This document shows positions 16,366 to 24,870 of a stretch of DNA of 33,138 nucleotides, one piece after another. The notes under the pieces are model-generated. The model was not told the DNA's origin, did not search any database, and saw only the letters and a program-made list of their open reading frames with translations. Source of the stretch: an uncultured Sphingomonas sp. (GTDB lineage: Bacteria; Pseudomonadota; Alphaproteobacteria; Sphingomonadales; Sphingomonadaceae); NCBI GenBank assembly GCA_913776255.1, contig CAJYLV010000033.1, positions 1 through 33,138 of the forward strand. The letters run 5' to 3'. The position numbers and the translations under genes were made by a program. Numbering within the stretch: position 1 is the first letter of the stretch; each line of letters begins with the position of its first letter.

Positions 16366-17280
16366 TCAATGCCGCGCCGCATGTACCCTGTGCAGCACCA
16401 GCGCGATCACCCCGCCGACGATCAGCCCGAACACCCCGGCGATTCCCGCGCTGACCAGCCAGCCAAGTGCGCCGCCGCCCGCGCCCTCGGCGAGGTGGTG
16501 GACGAACGCGGCCGGCGCCGGCACGCCGACGTCGGCGGCATTGTGGATCAGCAGGTCGCCGCCGACCCACAGCATCGCGGCCGTGCCGACGACCGTCAGC
16601 ACCTGCATCAGCACCGGCACGCTTTTGACCAGCCCGCGGCCGATCGCCTGCGCCGCTGCCGAGGGCCGCTGCGCCAGATACAGGCCGACGTCGTCCGCCT
16701 TCACGATCAGCGCGACGACGCCGTAGACGCCCGCGGTGATCGCCACCGCGACGATCGCCAGCGTCACCGCCTGCGTCAGCAGCGGCTGGTCCGACACCTC
16801 GCGCAAGGCGATCACCATGATCTCGGCCGACAGGATAAAGTCGGTGCGGATCGCGCTCGACACCTTCTGCTTCTCCAGCGCGACCGGATCGGTCGTCACC
16901 GTTTCCTCGTCCGCGCCATGCCCGCCGGACACCGCCTCGATCACCTTCTCCGCGCCCTCGAAGCACAGGAACGCGCCGCCCAGCATCAGCAGCGGCGCGA
17001 GCGCCCAGGGCGCGACCGCGCTCAGGATCAGCGCGGCGGGCAGCAGGAACAGCAATTTGTTGCGGATCGATCCGAGCGCGATCTTGCCGATGATCGGCAG
17101 CTCTCGCTTCGGCGACAGCCCGACGACATAGCGCGGGGTGACCGCGGTGTCGTCGATCACCACGCCGGCCGCCTTCGTGCCGGCCTTGGTGGCGGCTGCC
17201 CCGACGTCATCGAGCGACGCCGCCGCCAGTCGCGTCAATCCGGCGATGTCGTCGAGCAGCGCGACCAGTCCGCTTGCCAT
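16366..17280 (-). CDS. DUF808 inner-membrane protein (YedI-like)
   Basis: A 304-residue integral membrane protein matching DUF808 (E. coli YedI). Start MASGLVALLDDIAGLTR and the segments AGVVIDDTAVTPRYV, RELPIIGKIALGSIRNKLL and FLCFEGAEKVIEA are typical. About five or six hydrophobic segments are visible, for example around 75-100, 152-170, 175-192, 225-245 and 270-298. Function is unknown. An AAGGGA site precedes the ATG, and the gene lies 21 bases after astD, so it is probably co-transcribed with it. No evidence links it directly to arginine catabolism. Confidence 0.92.
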   Translation of the reverse strand: MASGLVALLDDIAGLTRLAAASLDDVGAAATKAGTKAAGVVIDDTAVTPRYVVGLSPKRELPIIGKIALGSIRNKLLFLLPAALILSAVAPWALAPLLMLGGAFLCFEGAEKVIEAVSGGHGADEETVTTDPVALEKQKVSSAIRTDFILSAEIMVIALREVSDQPLLTQAVTLAIVAVAITAGVYGVVALIVKADDVGLYLAQRPSAAAQAIGRGLVKSVPVLMQVLTVVGTAAMLWVGGDLLIHNAADVGVPAPAAFVHHLAEGAGGGALGWLVSAGIAGVFGLIVGGVIALVLHRVHAARH

Positions 17281-17301
17281 GTCGTTCGATCCCTTTTGAA
17301 A

Positions 17302-18711
17302 TCAGGCGTCGGCGAGGCCGATGCCGATCGTCGCGCGCGCCGCCTCGGCCTCGTTCGAGACGACCGGATAGGCGCAATAATCGGCGGCGTAATAGGCGCT
17401 TGGGCGGTGATTGCCCGACCAGCCGATGCCGCCGAACGGCGCGGCGGACGATGCCCCGTTGGTCGGGCGGTTCCAGTTGACGATCCCGGCGCGCGCCCCC
17501 GCCCAGAAGCGGTCGAACAGCGCCGGGGTCTGGCTGATCAGCGACGCCGACAGGCCGTAGCGAGTGTTGTTGGCCTCGGCGATCGCGCCGTCGAAGTCGT
17601 CGGCGCGGATCACCTGGAGCAAGGGGCCGAACAGCTCGATATCGGGCCGGTCGCCGACGTCGGTGACGTCGATGATGCCCGGCGTCACGAACGGCCGATC
17701 CTCGACCGGGCGCGCCATATGCTCGATCGGCCGGCCGCCCTTCATCATCAGCGCGAGGAAGCTTTCGGTCAGCCCGTCGGCGGTGTCGTTGTCGATCACC
17801 GGCCCCATGAACGGCGCCGGATCGTCGTGCGGCGCGCCGACGATCAGCCGGCGGGTCAGCGACGCCAGCTCGGCAAGCAACGGTTCGGCCAGGGATTCCT
17901 GCACGATCAGCCGCCGCGCGGCGGTGCAGCGCTGCCCGGCGGTGGTGAAGGCGGACTGGACGATCAGCACTGCGGCGGCGTGCAGGTCGGGTGTGTCCCA
18001 CACCAGGATCGGGTTGTTGCCGCCCATCTCCAGCGCGAGGATCTTCTCGGGCTTCTCCGCGAAGGCGCGATTGAGCGCGATGCCGGTGCGCGCCGAGCCG
18101 GTGAACAGCAACCCGTCGATCCCGTCATGCGCCGCCAGGGCGCGGCCCTCGTCGGGGCCGCCGATCACCAGCCGCAGCGTCTCGGGCGGCACCCCGGCGG
18201 CGTGGAAGCAGTCGACCAGAAACGCGCCGGTCGCCGGGGTTTTCTCGGATGGTTTGAAGACGATGGCATTGCCCGCGATCAGCGCGGGGACGATGTGGCC
18301 GTTGGGCAGATGCGCGGGGAAATTGTACGGGCCCAACACCGCCAGCACGCCATGCGGCTTGTGGCGTAGCGCCATGCGGGTGTTCATCGGCGCGTCGAGC
18401 CGGCGCTGCGCGGTGCGCTCGGCATAGGCGCTGACCGAGATGTCGACCTTGGCGGCGACGGTGTCGACCTCGGTGCGCGCTTCCCAGAGCGGCTTGCCGG
18501 TTTCGCGTGCGATCAGGTCGGTGAAGGCGTCGGCGCGCTGGCGGACGACATTGGCGAAGCGCCGCAGCGTTTCGATGCGGAACGATAGGGACTTGGCCGC
18601 CCAGGGCACGAAGCCGACGCGCGCCGCCGCGACCTCTGCATCGACGTCGCTCGTCTCCGCACGCCACAGTTCCGCGCCGGTGGCGGGTTCGAAGGAGATC
18701 AGCTCTGCCAT
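17302..18711 (-). CDS. astD: N-succinylglutamate 5-semialdehyde dehydrogenase
   Basis: A 469-residue aldehyde dehydrogenase, assigned to AstD, the NAD+-dependent last oxidation before deacylation in the arginine succinyltransferase pathway. The Rossmann part includes LGPYNFPAHLPNGHI (Asn130) and FTGSARTG; Glu228 (LALEMGGNNP) is the general base and Cys262 (FTTAGQRCTAARR) the nucleophile. LEMGGNNPILVW and the PMNTRMALRHKPHGVLAV lead-in are AstD-like. The usual partners astA and astB are not in this window, so the specificity is inferred from sequence resemblance; another semialdehyde substrate is possible. The ATG at 18711 has only a weak AGCGG site. selO lies 47 bases upstream and DUF808 21 bases downstream, same strand. 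Confidence 0.88.
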   Translation of the reverse strand: MAELISFEPATGAELWRAETSDVDAEVAAARVGFVPWAAKSLSFRIETLRRFANVVRQRADAFTDLIARETGKPLWEARTEVDTVAAKVDISVSAYAERTAQRRLDAPMNTRMALRHKPHGVLAVLGPYNFPAHLPNGHIVPALIAGNAIVFKPSEKTPATGAFLVDCFHAAGVPPETLRLVIGGPDEGRALAAHDGIDGLLFTGSARTGIALNRAFAEKPEKILALEMGGNNPILVWDTPDLHAAAVLIVQSAFTTAGQRCTAARRLIVQESLAEPLLAELASLTRRLIVGAPHDDPAPFMGPVIDNDTADGLTESFLALMMKGGRPIEHMARPVEDRPFVTPGIIDVTDVGDRPDIELFGPLLQVIRADDFDGAIAEANNTRYGLSASLISQTPALFDRFWAGARAGIVNWNRPTNGASSAAPFGGIGWSGNHRPSAYYAADYCAYPVVSNEAEAARATIGIGLADA

Positions 18712-18758
18712 GCCGCTGGTCTTAGCCGTAACTTTGATCAGGGCGGAAGGGGGGATCG

Positions 18759-20117
18759 TCAGCGCAACGCGTCGCCCATCGCGCGGATGTTGGCGATGGT
18801 TGCGCCAAACGGCCCCCAATCGTCGGCATCCGCGATCGGCGCCCAGATCGCCTCGACCTCGTCGATCAGCATCGAGCACGGCTCACCCTGCCAATAGGCG
18901 TGATCGCGCGCGCGACGGGCCGCATAGGGTTCCAGATGTTTGCGCACGTCGTCCCATTCGGGGCCGTATGTTGGCGGCAGCGGCTGCGCGAAGGCGTCGA
19001 AGAAGAACCGATCGACCGGCGTCAGCGTCGCGCGCAGCGCGCGCTCGACTGCCTGCACGAGCGCGCGATCCTGCTCCGGCGCGCGCGGCACCCGGCCGAG
19101 CCGCCATAGCACCGCCTCGGCGATCGCGGGCTTATACTGGCCGGCGAACGCGTCGAGCGCGGCGATCAGCGGTTCGGACTCGGCGATCTGCGCGAGTGAC
19201 GAGGCGAGCTGCATCACGTCCCACAGGATCGCCTCGGGCTGGCGACCGAAGGCATAGAGCCCGGCGTGGTCGAAATAGGCGGCGACGAACCCCGGGTCCC
19301 AGACCGGGGCGAACCGCCACGGGCCGTAATCGAAGCTCTCGCCGGTGACGTTGATATTGTCGGAATTGAGCACGCCGTGGACGAACCCCGCCGCCATGTA
19401 GCGCGCCGCCAGCACGGCAGTGCGCGCCACGACCCGTTCCAGCAGCCGGACGGGATCGTCGCTGTCCTCGCCGTAGAGTTCGCGCAGCACATAGCCGGTC
19501 AGGCGGCGCAGCGCATCCTCGTCGCGGTGATAGGCGAGCCGCTGAAACGTCCCGATGCGGATATGCGAGTGGCTGAGCCGCACCAGCACGCTGCCGCGCG
19601 TCGGCGAGGGTTCGTCGTTGCGCTCCAGCGCCTCGCCGGTCTCGATCAGCGAGAAGCTGCGCGAGGTCGGGACGTTGAGCGCCTCGAGCATCTCGGTCGC
19701 GAGCACCTCGCGCACGCCGCCCTTCAGCGTCAGACGGCCGTCGCCGAAGCGGCTCCACGGCGTCTGCCCCGAGCCCTTTGTGCCGAGGTCCATCAATCGC
19801 CCGCGGTCGTCGCGGAGCTGTGCGAAGGTGAAGCCGCGTCCGTCGCCGATGTCGGGATTGTACACGCGGAACTGATGTCCGTGATAACGCAGCGCCAGCG
19901 GTCGTTCGAGCGTGCCGGGGAGCGGCGCGAAGCGGCCGAAATGCGCGACCCATTCGGCATCGTCGAGCGTGTCGAGCCCGACCTGCGCGGCGGCGCGATC
20001 GTTGCGGAAGCGCAGGATCGCCTGCGGGAAGCGCGCCGCGGCGACGTCGTCGTAAAAGGGGTCGCCGAGCACGGTGAGGGTGCGCTCGGGGTGATATGCT
20101 TGCGGGTGGACGGCCAT
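18759..20117 (-). CDS. selO: SelO-family protein adenylyltransferase (AMPylator)
   Basis: A 452-residue pseudokinase-fold enzyme of the SelO/YdiU (UPF0061) family, which transfers AMP to Ser/Thr/Tyr of other proteins in redox stress responses. Visible motifs: YHGHQFRVYNPDIGDGRG (78-95), DLGTKGSGQTPWSR (110-123), GVREVLATEM with the conserved Arg, the catalytic-loop-like HGVLNSDNINVTG (Asp253), and FDYGPWRF (Asp263) as metal ligand. The C-terminus ends soon after CSMLIDEVEAIW and differs from E. coli SelO: the NPxYVLRNYL segment and terminal Cys motif are not evident. It may be co-transcribed with astD. The start is only 38 bases from the divergent hydrolase gene, so promoters must lie within coding DNA. 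Confidence 0.92.
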   Translation of the reverse strand: MAVHPQAYHPERTLTVLGDPFYDDVAAARFPQAILRFRNDRAAAQVGLDTLDDAEWVAHFGRFAPLPGTLERPLALRYHGHQFRVYNPDIGDGRGFTFAQLRDDRGRLMDLGTKGSGQTPWSRFGDGRLTLKGGVREVLATEMLEALNVPTSRSFSLIETGEALERNDEPSPTRGSVLVRLSHSHIRIGTFQRLAYHRDEDALRRLTGYVLRELYGEDSDDPVRLLERVVARTAVLAARYMAAGFVHGVLNSDNINVTGESFDYGPWRFAPVWDPGFVAAYFDHAGLYAFGRQPEAILWDVMQLASSLAQIAESEPLIAALDAFAGQYKPAIAEAVLWRLGRVPRAPEQDRALVQAVERALRATLTPVDRFFFDAFAQPLPPTYGPEWDDVRKHLEPYAARRARDHAYWQGEPCSMLIDEVEAIWAPIADADDWGPFGATIANIRAMGDALR

Positions 20118-20155
20118 GCCGCGATATGGGGGGCGGTCGGCAGGGGGCGCAAGCG

Positions 20156-21028
20156 ATGGCGGAGTTTCGGGACATCTACTGGTGGTCGAGCGACGGGCTG
20201 CGGCTCCATGCGCGCGACTATCCCGGTGCCGACAACGCGCCGCCGGTGCTGTGCCTGCCCGGGCTGACCCGCAACGCCCGCGACTTCGCCGAGGTGGCGC
20301 GGACGATCGCGCCAGCGCGGCGCGTGATCGCGGTCGAATTCCGCGGGCGGGGTGAAAGTGCCTATGCCAAGGACCCGATGAGCTATGTCCCGCTCAGCTA
20401 TGCGCAGGACGTGGTCGCGCTGCTCGACGATCAGAAGATCGACCGCTTCGTGACGATCGGCACCTCGCTGGGCGGGATCGTCACGATGCTGCTCGCCGGG
20501 CTGGTGCCGGAGCGCCTGGCGGGCGCGCTGCTCAACGATGTCGGGCCGGAGATCGAACCGGCCGGGCTCGCGCGCATCCGCGGCTATGTCGGGAAGCCGA
20601 GCACCTATCCGACGTGGATGCACGCCGCGCGCGGGGTGCAGGAGAGCAATGCCGCCGCCTATCCCGATTGGGAGATCGAGCAATGGCTGGCGATGGCCAA
20701 GCGGCTGTACCGCGTCAATTCCGCCGGGCGGATCGTGCTCGACTATGACATGAAGATCGCCGAGCCGTTCCGCCTGCCCGGCAACGAGGCGGGGCCGGAC
20801 ATGTGGCGCGCGCTGGCGGCGCTGGCGGGGGTGCCGGTGCTGGTGGTGCGCGGCGCGCTGAGCGACATCCTGTCCGTTCGCACCGCCGAGCGGATGGTGG
20901 CGACGCTGCCAGATGCGACGCTGGTGACGGTGCCGGGCGTCGGCCATGCGCCGATGCTGGATGAGCCGGCGGTGCAACCTGCGTTGATGCACTGGCTGGC
21001 GCGGACCGGGAACCGCCCGGCGGACTGA
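20156..21028 (+). CDS. Alpha/beta-fold hydrolase
   Basis: A 290-residue alpha/beta hydrolase. The oxyanion segment CLPGLTRNARDF, nucleophile elbow IGTSLGGIV (Ser104), acid Asp237 (GALSDIL) and His264 (VGHAPML) give a complete triad. There is no signal peptide, so it is cytoplasmic. The ATG at 20156 follows CAGGGGG. This broad family includes esterases, lactonases and C-C bond hydrolases; substrate cannot be assigned. It is divergent from selO and followed by a palindromic repeat that separates it from the SDR gene. Confidence 0.9.
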   Translation: MAEFRDIYWWSSDGLRLHARDYPGADNAPPVLCLPGLTRNARDFAEVARTIAPARRVIAVEFRGRGESAYAKDPMSYVPLSYAQDVVALLDDQKIDRFVTIGTSLGGIVTMLLAGLVPERLAGALLNDVGPEIEPAGLARIRGYVGKPSTYPTWMHAARGVQESNAAAYPDWEIEQWLAMAKRLYRVNSAGRIVLDYDMKIAEPFRLPGNEAGPDMWRALAALAGVPVLVVRGALSDILSVRTAERMVATLPDATLVTVPGVGHAPMLDEPAVQPALMHWLARTGNRPAD

Positions 21029-21086
21029 GGCGCTGTCGCGGGGCTTTACCACGGACGTTTGGAGAGCCCGCATGATCAGTTTTCCC

Positions 21087-21170
21087 CGTCATCCCGGACT
21101 TGATCCGGGATCCCGCTTCTGCCCTGACCGAGAAGAAGAAGCGGGGCCCCGGATCAAGTCCGGGGCGACG
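21087..21170. repeat. Family A palindromic repeat, copy 2
   Basis: Arms CGTCATCCCGGACTTGATCC and GGATCAAGTCCGGGGCGACG, inner arms GGGATCCCGCTTC and GAAGCGGGGCCCC, separated by a short A/G-rich loop. This is the best-preserved copy and the only one between two genes in the same direction (hydrolase and SDR, 183-base gap). No other feature is visible in that gap. Confidence 0.9.
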
Positions 21171-21211
21171 TACTGTGGGGTGGTAGCGCGGCCTGATTAC
21201 GGAGCGTCCGC

Positions 21212-21970
21212 ATGACTGACGTTCGGGACGCCCACACCAACGTGCTGCCCCTAAAGGGCCGCCGCGCGGCGATCACCGGTGGCACGACGGGCATCGGGCG
21301 CGCGATCGCGCGGCTGCTCGCCGCCGAGGGCGCGTCGGTGTTCATCGGCGGCACCGATCAGGCGCATCTCGACGCCGCGCTGGCGGATATCCGCAAGGTC
21401 GGCACCGGCGAGGGCGCGCTGCACGACCTGTCCGACCCCGACAATGTCGGCGCGTTCCTGTCCGCCGCCGACGCGGCGCTCGGCGGCTATGACATCGTCG
21501 TCGCCAATGCCGCCGAGGCAGCGTCGGGGCTGAGCGAGATAAACGAGGCGGCGGTGCGGCACGCGATCGCGCTCAACTTCACCCAATATCTGCTGCTCGC
21601 GCACCGCGCCGCCGCGACGATGGCGCCCGGCGGCGATATCGTGATGATCGGCTCGACCAGCGCCTATGTGCTCGGGCCGCATTCGACCGTCTATGCGGCG
21701 ATCAAGCACGGGCTGCAGGGCTTCTCGATCGCGCTGCGCCGCGAGCTGGGCGGCAAGGACATCCGCGTCGCGCTGGTCGAGCCCGGCAAGACCGGCTCGG
21801 ACATGCAGATGCCCGACGTCAGCCCCGCAGCGCAGCGCGAACAGATCGAGGCGGGGACGATGCTGCGCGCCGAGGACATCGCGGTCGGTGTCCAGTATCT
21901 GCTGACGCAGCCGCGCCGCACCGTGATCCAGCGGCTGACGATCAGCCCGCACGTGCAGGAGGAGGAATGA
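21212..21970 (+). CDS. SDR-family oxidoreductase paired with a GH130-type gene
   Basis: A 252-residue classical SDR with cofactor loop TGGTTGIG (22-29), NAA in place of NAG at 99-101, Ser148 region IGSTSAYV, and catalytic Tyr161-x3-Lys165 (YAAIK). The residues after beta-2 (FIGGTDQAH) lack the acidic residue that favours NAD+, so NADP(H) is possible. The C-terminal QRLTISPHVQEEE is SDR-typical. The stop codon overlaps the ATG of the next gene (ATGA), and the Glu-rich tail codons (GGAGGA) double as its ribosome-binding site. The tight link suggests oxidation or reduction of a sugar or glycoside handled by the GH130-like enzyme (inference). Confidence 0.9.
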   Translation: MTDVRDAHTNVLPLKGRRAAITGGTTGIGRAIARLLAAEGASVFIGGTDQAHLDAALADIRKVGTGEGALHDLSDPDNVGAFLSAADAALGGYDIVVANAAEAASGLSEINEAAVRHAIALNFTQYLLLAHRAAATMAPGGDIVMIGSTSAYVLGPHSTVYAAIKHGLQGFSIALRRELGGKDIRVALVEPGKTGSDMQMPDVSPAAQREQIEAGTMLRAEDIAVGVQYLLTQPRRTVIQRLTISPHVQEEE

Positions 21971-23100
21971 TGGCCGACTGGCCGCATGACGCATTGGTGC
22001 TGACCCCGCACGACATCGATCTGACGCGCTCGCCGCTGGCGGGGAAGATCGACGCCGAGACCTATGTGCTGGGCGCGTTCAATCCGGGGATGACGCGGCT
22101 GCCGAACGGCAATCTGCTGTTGATGGTGCGCGTCGCCGAGGCGCTGCGCCAGCCGATCCACGATCAGCAAATCCATGCGATCCGCTGGCACGACGACGGC
22201 TATGTGCTCGATGCCTGGCCGCTGTCGCTGGTCGACACGTCGGATCCGCGCAAGTTCATGATGCGCGGCGGCGGGTGGAAGGTGATGGCGCTGACCTCGC
22301 TGTCGTGGCTGTTGCCGGTCGAGCTGGACGCGGCGGGGCGCGCGGTGGTGGCGATCCACTACGATCGCGCGATCGCGCCGCGCACCGACTATCAATGCTA
22401 TGGCGTCGAGGATGCGCGGATCACGCAGGTCGACGGGCGCTATTACATGACCACCTGCTCGGTCAGCCCGGAGCGCCATTCGACCACGCTCTACACCAGC
22501 GAGGATGCGCTCGACTGGACGCTGAAGGGGATCGTCCTCGACCATCAGAACAAGGACATGCTGATCTTCGAGGGCAAGGTCGGGGGCAAGTTCTGCGCGC
22601 AGACGCGGCCGCTTGGCGACCTGTATTTCGCCTATCCGCCCGAGTCCGAATGGCGCGCGGGGCCGTCGATCAATCTCGCCACCTCGCCCGACGCGCTGCA
22701 CTGGAAGCCGTACGACAAGCCCGGCATCCGCCCGCATGCGCAGACGATGGCAACCGCGCGGATGGGCGGCGGCGCGCCGCCGGTGCTGGCGGAGATCGGC
22801 GGGCAGCGCGGCTGGCTGTCGCTGTGGCATGGCGTCGAGCCGTCGGGGGTGGTCGGCATCTATCGGACGTACTGGACGCTGCTCGACCGCGGCGATCCGT
22901 CGCGGGCGCTGGCGACCGATCATGCGCCGCTGCTGGAGCCGGCGCCGGCGTTGCTCAAGCCGCTGGAGGATCTGCTCTACGTCACCGACGTGGTGTTCAC
23001 GACCGGGATCGCCGACGGCGGCGATCAGTGGGTGGTGGCGAGCGGCGAGGCCGATCTGGCGTGCCGGATCACGCATGTGCCGAAGGACCGGATCGGGTGA
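21967..23100 (+). CDS. GH130-family-like mannosidase/mannoside phosphorylase
   Basis: A 377-residue protein with the five-bladed beta-propeller signature of glycoside hydrolase family 130, whose members phosphorolyse or hydrolyse beta-mannosides. Family-like segments: AFNPGMTRLPNGNLLLMVR (38-56), YGVEDARITQVDGRYYMT (145-162) with the acidic pair Glu148-Asp149, HQNKDMLIFEGKVGGKF (193-209), and GGGAPPVLAEIGG...GWLSLWHGV ending near 290, matching the GxGxPPI..GWL.hYHGV pattern. There is no signal peptide, so it acts in the cytoplasm, consistent with phosphorolysis. Phosphorylase versus hydrolase cannot be settled by eye. ATG start overlaps the SDR stop. No sugar transporter is in the window. Confidence 0.82.
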   Translation: MMADWPHDALVLTPHDIDLTRSPLAGKIDAETYVLGAFNPGMTRLPNGNLLLMVRVAEALRQPIHDQQIHAIRWHDDGYVLDAWPLSLVDTSDPRKFMMRGGGWKVMALTSLSWLLPVELDAAGRAVVAIHYDRAIAPRTDYQCYGVEDARITQVDGRYYMTTCSVSPERHSTTLYTSEDALDWTLKGIVLDHQNKDMLIFEGKVGGKFCAQTRPLGDLYFAYPPESEWRAGPSINLATSPDALHWKPYDKPGIRPHAQTMATARMGGGAPPVLAEIGGQRGWLSLWHGVEPSGVVGIYRTYWTLLDRGDPSRALATDHAPLLEPAPALLKPLEDLLYVTDVVFTTGIADGGDQWVVASGEADLACRITHVPKDRIG

Positions 23101-23162
23101 GGTCGACCAACGGTCGAGCCGTTCGGGACATCGGCGGCTAGAAGCCATACGCTTCCCTGGCT

Positions 23163-23249
23163 CGTCGTCCCGGACTTGATCCGGGACCCCGCTTTCTCTC
23201 TGCAGGCCGAAGGAAAGAAGCGGGATCCCGGATCGAGTCCGGGATGACG
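23163..23249. repeat. Family A palindromic repeat, copy 3
   Basis: Arms CGTCGTCCCGGACTTGATCC and GGATCGAGTCCGGGATGACG with inner GGGACCCCGCTTTC and GAAAGAAGCGGGATCCC-like sequence. It lies between the convergent GH130-like gene and the small exported-protein gene, next to a separate terminator hairpin. Confidence 0.88.
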
Positions 23250-23255
23250 AACGAG

Positions 23256-23290
23256 AAGGGCCCGGCGCGCGTCGTGCGTGCCGGGCCCTT
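23256..23290 (-). terminator. Strong hairpin, terminator of the small exported-protein gene
   Basis: AAGGGCCCGGC (23256-23266) and GCCGGGCCCTT (23280-23290) form a perfect 11-bp stem with a 13-base loop. It starts 36 bases beyond the stop of the minus-strand gene at 23327. On that strand the stem ends in CTTCTCGTT, a weak pyrimidine tail. It could also stop read-through from the GH130-like gene on the plus strand. Confidence 0.7.
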
Positions 23291-23326
23291 CAGCAGCACG
23301 CCGCCGAAGCGACGCCACATGTCGGA

Positions 23327-23578
23327 TCAGTTGCTGTCCGAATCGTTGTTGTCGTCGACCGCGATCACGACGCCGGCGGCGACGATGGCAGCGGCGAGCA
23401 CCAGCGCGACGATCGAACCCGGCGCGGCCAGCTTGCTCTTGCCCGAGGTGGCGGTGGCGGCACGCGCCGACTTCGCGACCGACAGCGACGCCGCCGGGCT
23501 GGCGGCCGGGGCGGCGAGGGCGGGGGCGGCTGCCAGCGTAAGCGCGGCGGCAGCGGCGGACATCGAAGCGATCTTCAT
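23327..23578 (-). CDS. Small exported membrane-anchored protein, unknown function
   Basis: An 83-residue protein with an Ala-rich signal peptide (MKIASMSAAAAALTLAAAPA, likely cut near ALA22), a Ser/Ala/Lys linker, a hydrophobic segment at about 55-74 (SIVALVLAAAIVAAGVVIAV), and an acidic tail DDNNDSDSN. A good AGGAGA site lies 7 bases before the ATG. The composition suggests an inner-membrane or envelope protein with its short tail in the cytoplasm or periplasm. I do not recognise a named family; similar small proteins are common in sphingomonads. A strong terminator follows. The open frame continues upstream of the ATG but without any plausible protein. Confidence 0.75.
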   Translation of the reverse strand: MKIASMSAAAAALTLAAAPALAAPAASPAASLSVAKSARAATATSGKSKLAAPGSIVALVLAAAIVAAGVVIAVDDNNDSDSN

Positions 23579-23688
23579 GGGCACGTCTCCTGTTAGTGGC
23601 GGATAACAGGCTATTCCTTGTCCGGTTCCTCGGTGCAGGGGAAGCAGAACATGGTGCGCGGCAGCATTTGCCGTAGTATGTGGCGGGT

Positions 23689-24795
23689 ATGTCACAGTCG
23701 CTGTCCCTTCTTTACCTGTTCGGCGAGGGTGCCGCGCACGACGCCGATCCGTGGCGTCGTCGCGCGGTGCAGCTGATGACCGTCTTCGCCGATCGTGCCC
23801 GGCAGGTCGTCGCCGCCGACACCCTGCCGGACGGCGTGCCGGCGACGCTCGCGCAGAACCCGCCGCCGCTCGCCGGCGCGGTGTCGGTCGCGCGCTACGA
23901 GGCGATCGCGCGCGCGATGCGCGGGCACGATCTGGTGCTGAGTTTCGGGGCGGGCGCGATCGACGCGGTGATGGCGCGGCGCGCCTTCCCACGCGGTACG
24001 CCGCCGATCGTCCACCACGAGGATCCGGTGGCGGCAACCTGCGGCGGCAGCGCGCGGCTGTATCGCCGGATCGCGCTGGGCGCGGCGGCGGGGCTGGTGG
24101 TGCGCAGCGACGCCGCCGCGGCGGCCGCAGCGGCGCGCTGGAAGGTGCCGAACGAGCGGCTGCATACGATCCCCGACGGCGTCGACCTGTCGGCGTTCGC
24201 GCGGGCGCCGGACGCGAAGACGGTCGGCGGTTTCCGCCGCAAGGCCAGCGAGGTCGCGATCGGCGTGACGCTCGTCGGGGCCAGCGACGACGAGCTGACG
24301 TTGCTGGTGCGTGCGGTCGCGGGGCTGGCGGCGCGCTTCCGGCTGGTCGTGATCGGCGACGGCGAAGGGCGTGCGGCGGTCGAGCGCGCCGCGCTGGCGA
24401 TGGGGATCGACGACCGGCTGGTGCTGCCCGGGGCGCTGACCCCGACCACGGCGTGGCTCGGCGGCGTCGACGTGCTGCTGCTGCCGCTGCGGCTCGGTGC
24501 GGCGGCGCCGATCGTGGTCGAGGCGATGGCGGCCGGCGTGCCGGTGATGGCGCTGCGCGGCAGCGGCGCGGACGACCTGCTCGCGCCGGAGAATCGCGCG
24601 CTGCTGTCGCCGCACGCCGCCGAGGTCTCGCTGCGCGACGCGCTCCAGCCGCTCGCCAGCGACGCGACGCTGCGCGCGGCGACCGGCACGGCCAATCGCG
24701 CGCAGGCGCTGGCCACGCACGACGCTGCGGCGACGATCGCGCGCTCGGCGGCGGTCTATGCGGCGGCGCTCGGGCGACCGGCTTTGGCCGGGTGA
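23689..24795 (+). CDS. Glycosyltransferase family 4 protein
   Basis: A 368-residue GT-B-fold glycosyltransferase. The N-terminal half is variable; the C-terminal half has the hallmarks of GT4: IPDGVDLSAFARAP (acceptor-linker region), VTLVGASDDELTLLVRAV, LVVIGDGEGRAAVERAA, LPGALTPTTAWLGGVDVLLLP and the nucleotide-sugar-binding EAMAAGVPVMALRGSGADDL. The retaining transfer of a sugar to a lipid or glycan acceptor is expected at the cytoplasmic membrane face. The ATG at 23689 (MSQSLSLLYLFG) is chosen over a GTG at 23680; the ribosome-binding site is weak. No other polysaccharide genes flank it, so the acceptor is unknown. Confidence 0.88.
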   Translation: MSQSLSLLYLFGEGAAHDADPWRRRAVQLMTVFADRARQVVAADTLPDGVPATLAQNPPPLAGAVSVARYEAIARAMRGHDLVLSFGAGAIDAVMARRAFPRGTPPIVHHEDPVAATCGGSARLYRRIALGAAAGLVVRSDAAAAAAAARWKVPNERLHTIPDGVDLSAFARAPDAKTVGGFRRKASEVAIGVTLVGASDDELTLLVRAVAGLAARFRLVVIGDGEGRAAVERAALAMGIDDRLVLPGALTPTTAWLGGVDVLLLPLRLGAAAPIVVEAMAAGVPVMALRGSGADDLLAPENRALLSPHAAEVSLRDALQPLASDATLRAATGTANRAQALATHDAAATIARSAAVYAAALGRPALAG

Positions 24796-24870
24796 GTCGC
24801 ATTTCGGTCGCGTTGCGGCCCGATTGCTTTATATGAGGCCGCTGCATCATTGGTGAAAACGGGAAATCGC

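Noticed and set aside
15287..16966. Open frame of 559 codons extending the cobA gene far upstream
   Set aside because: Only the last 262 codons match CobA. The upstream part crosses the palindrome at 16214-16314 and runs antisense or out of frame across DUF808, with no protein-like composition.
16324..18369. Plus-strand open frame of 681 codons
   Set aside because: It is antisense to astD and DUF808, rich in His, Arg, Gln and Asp as expected from mirror reading of GC-rich genes, and has no recognisable motif.
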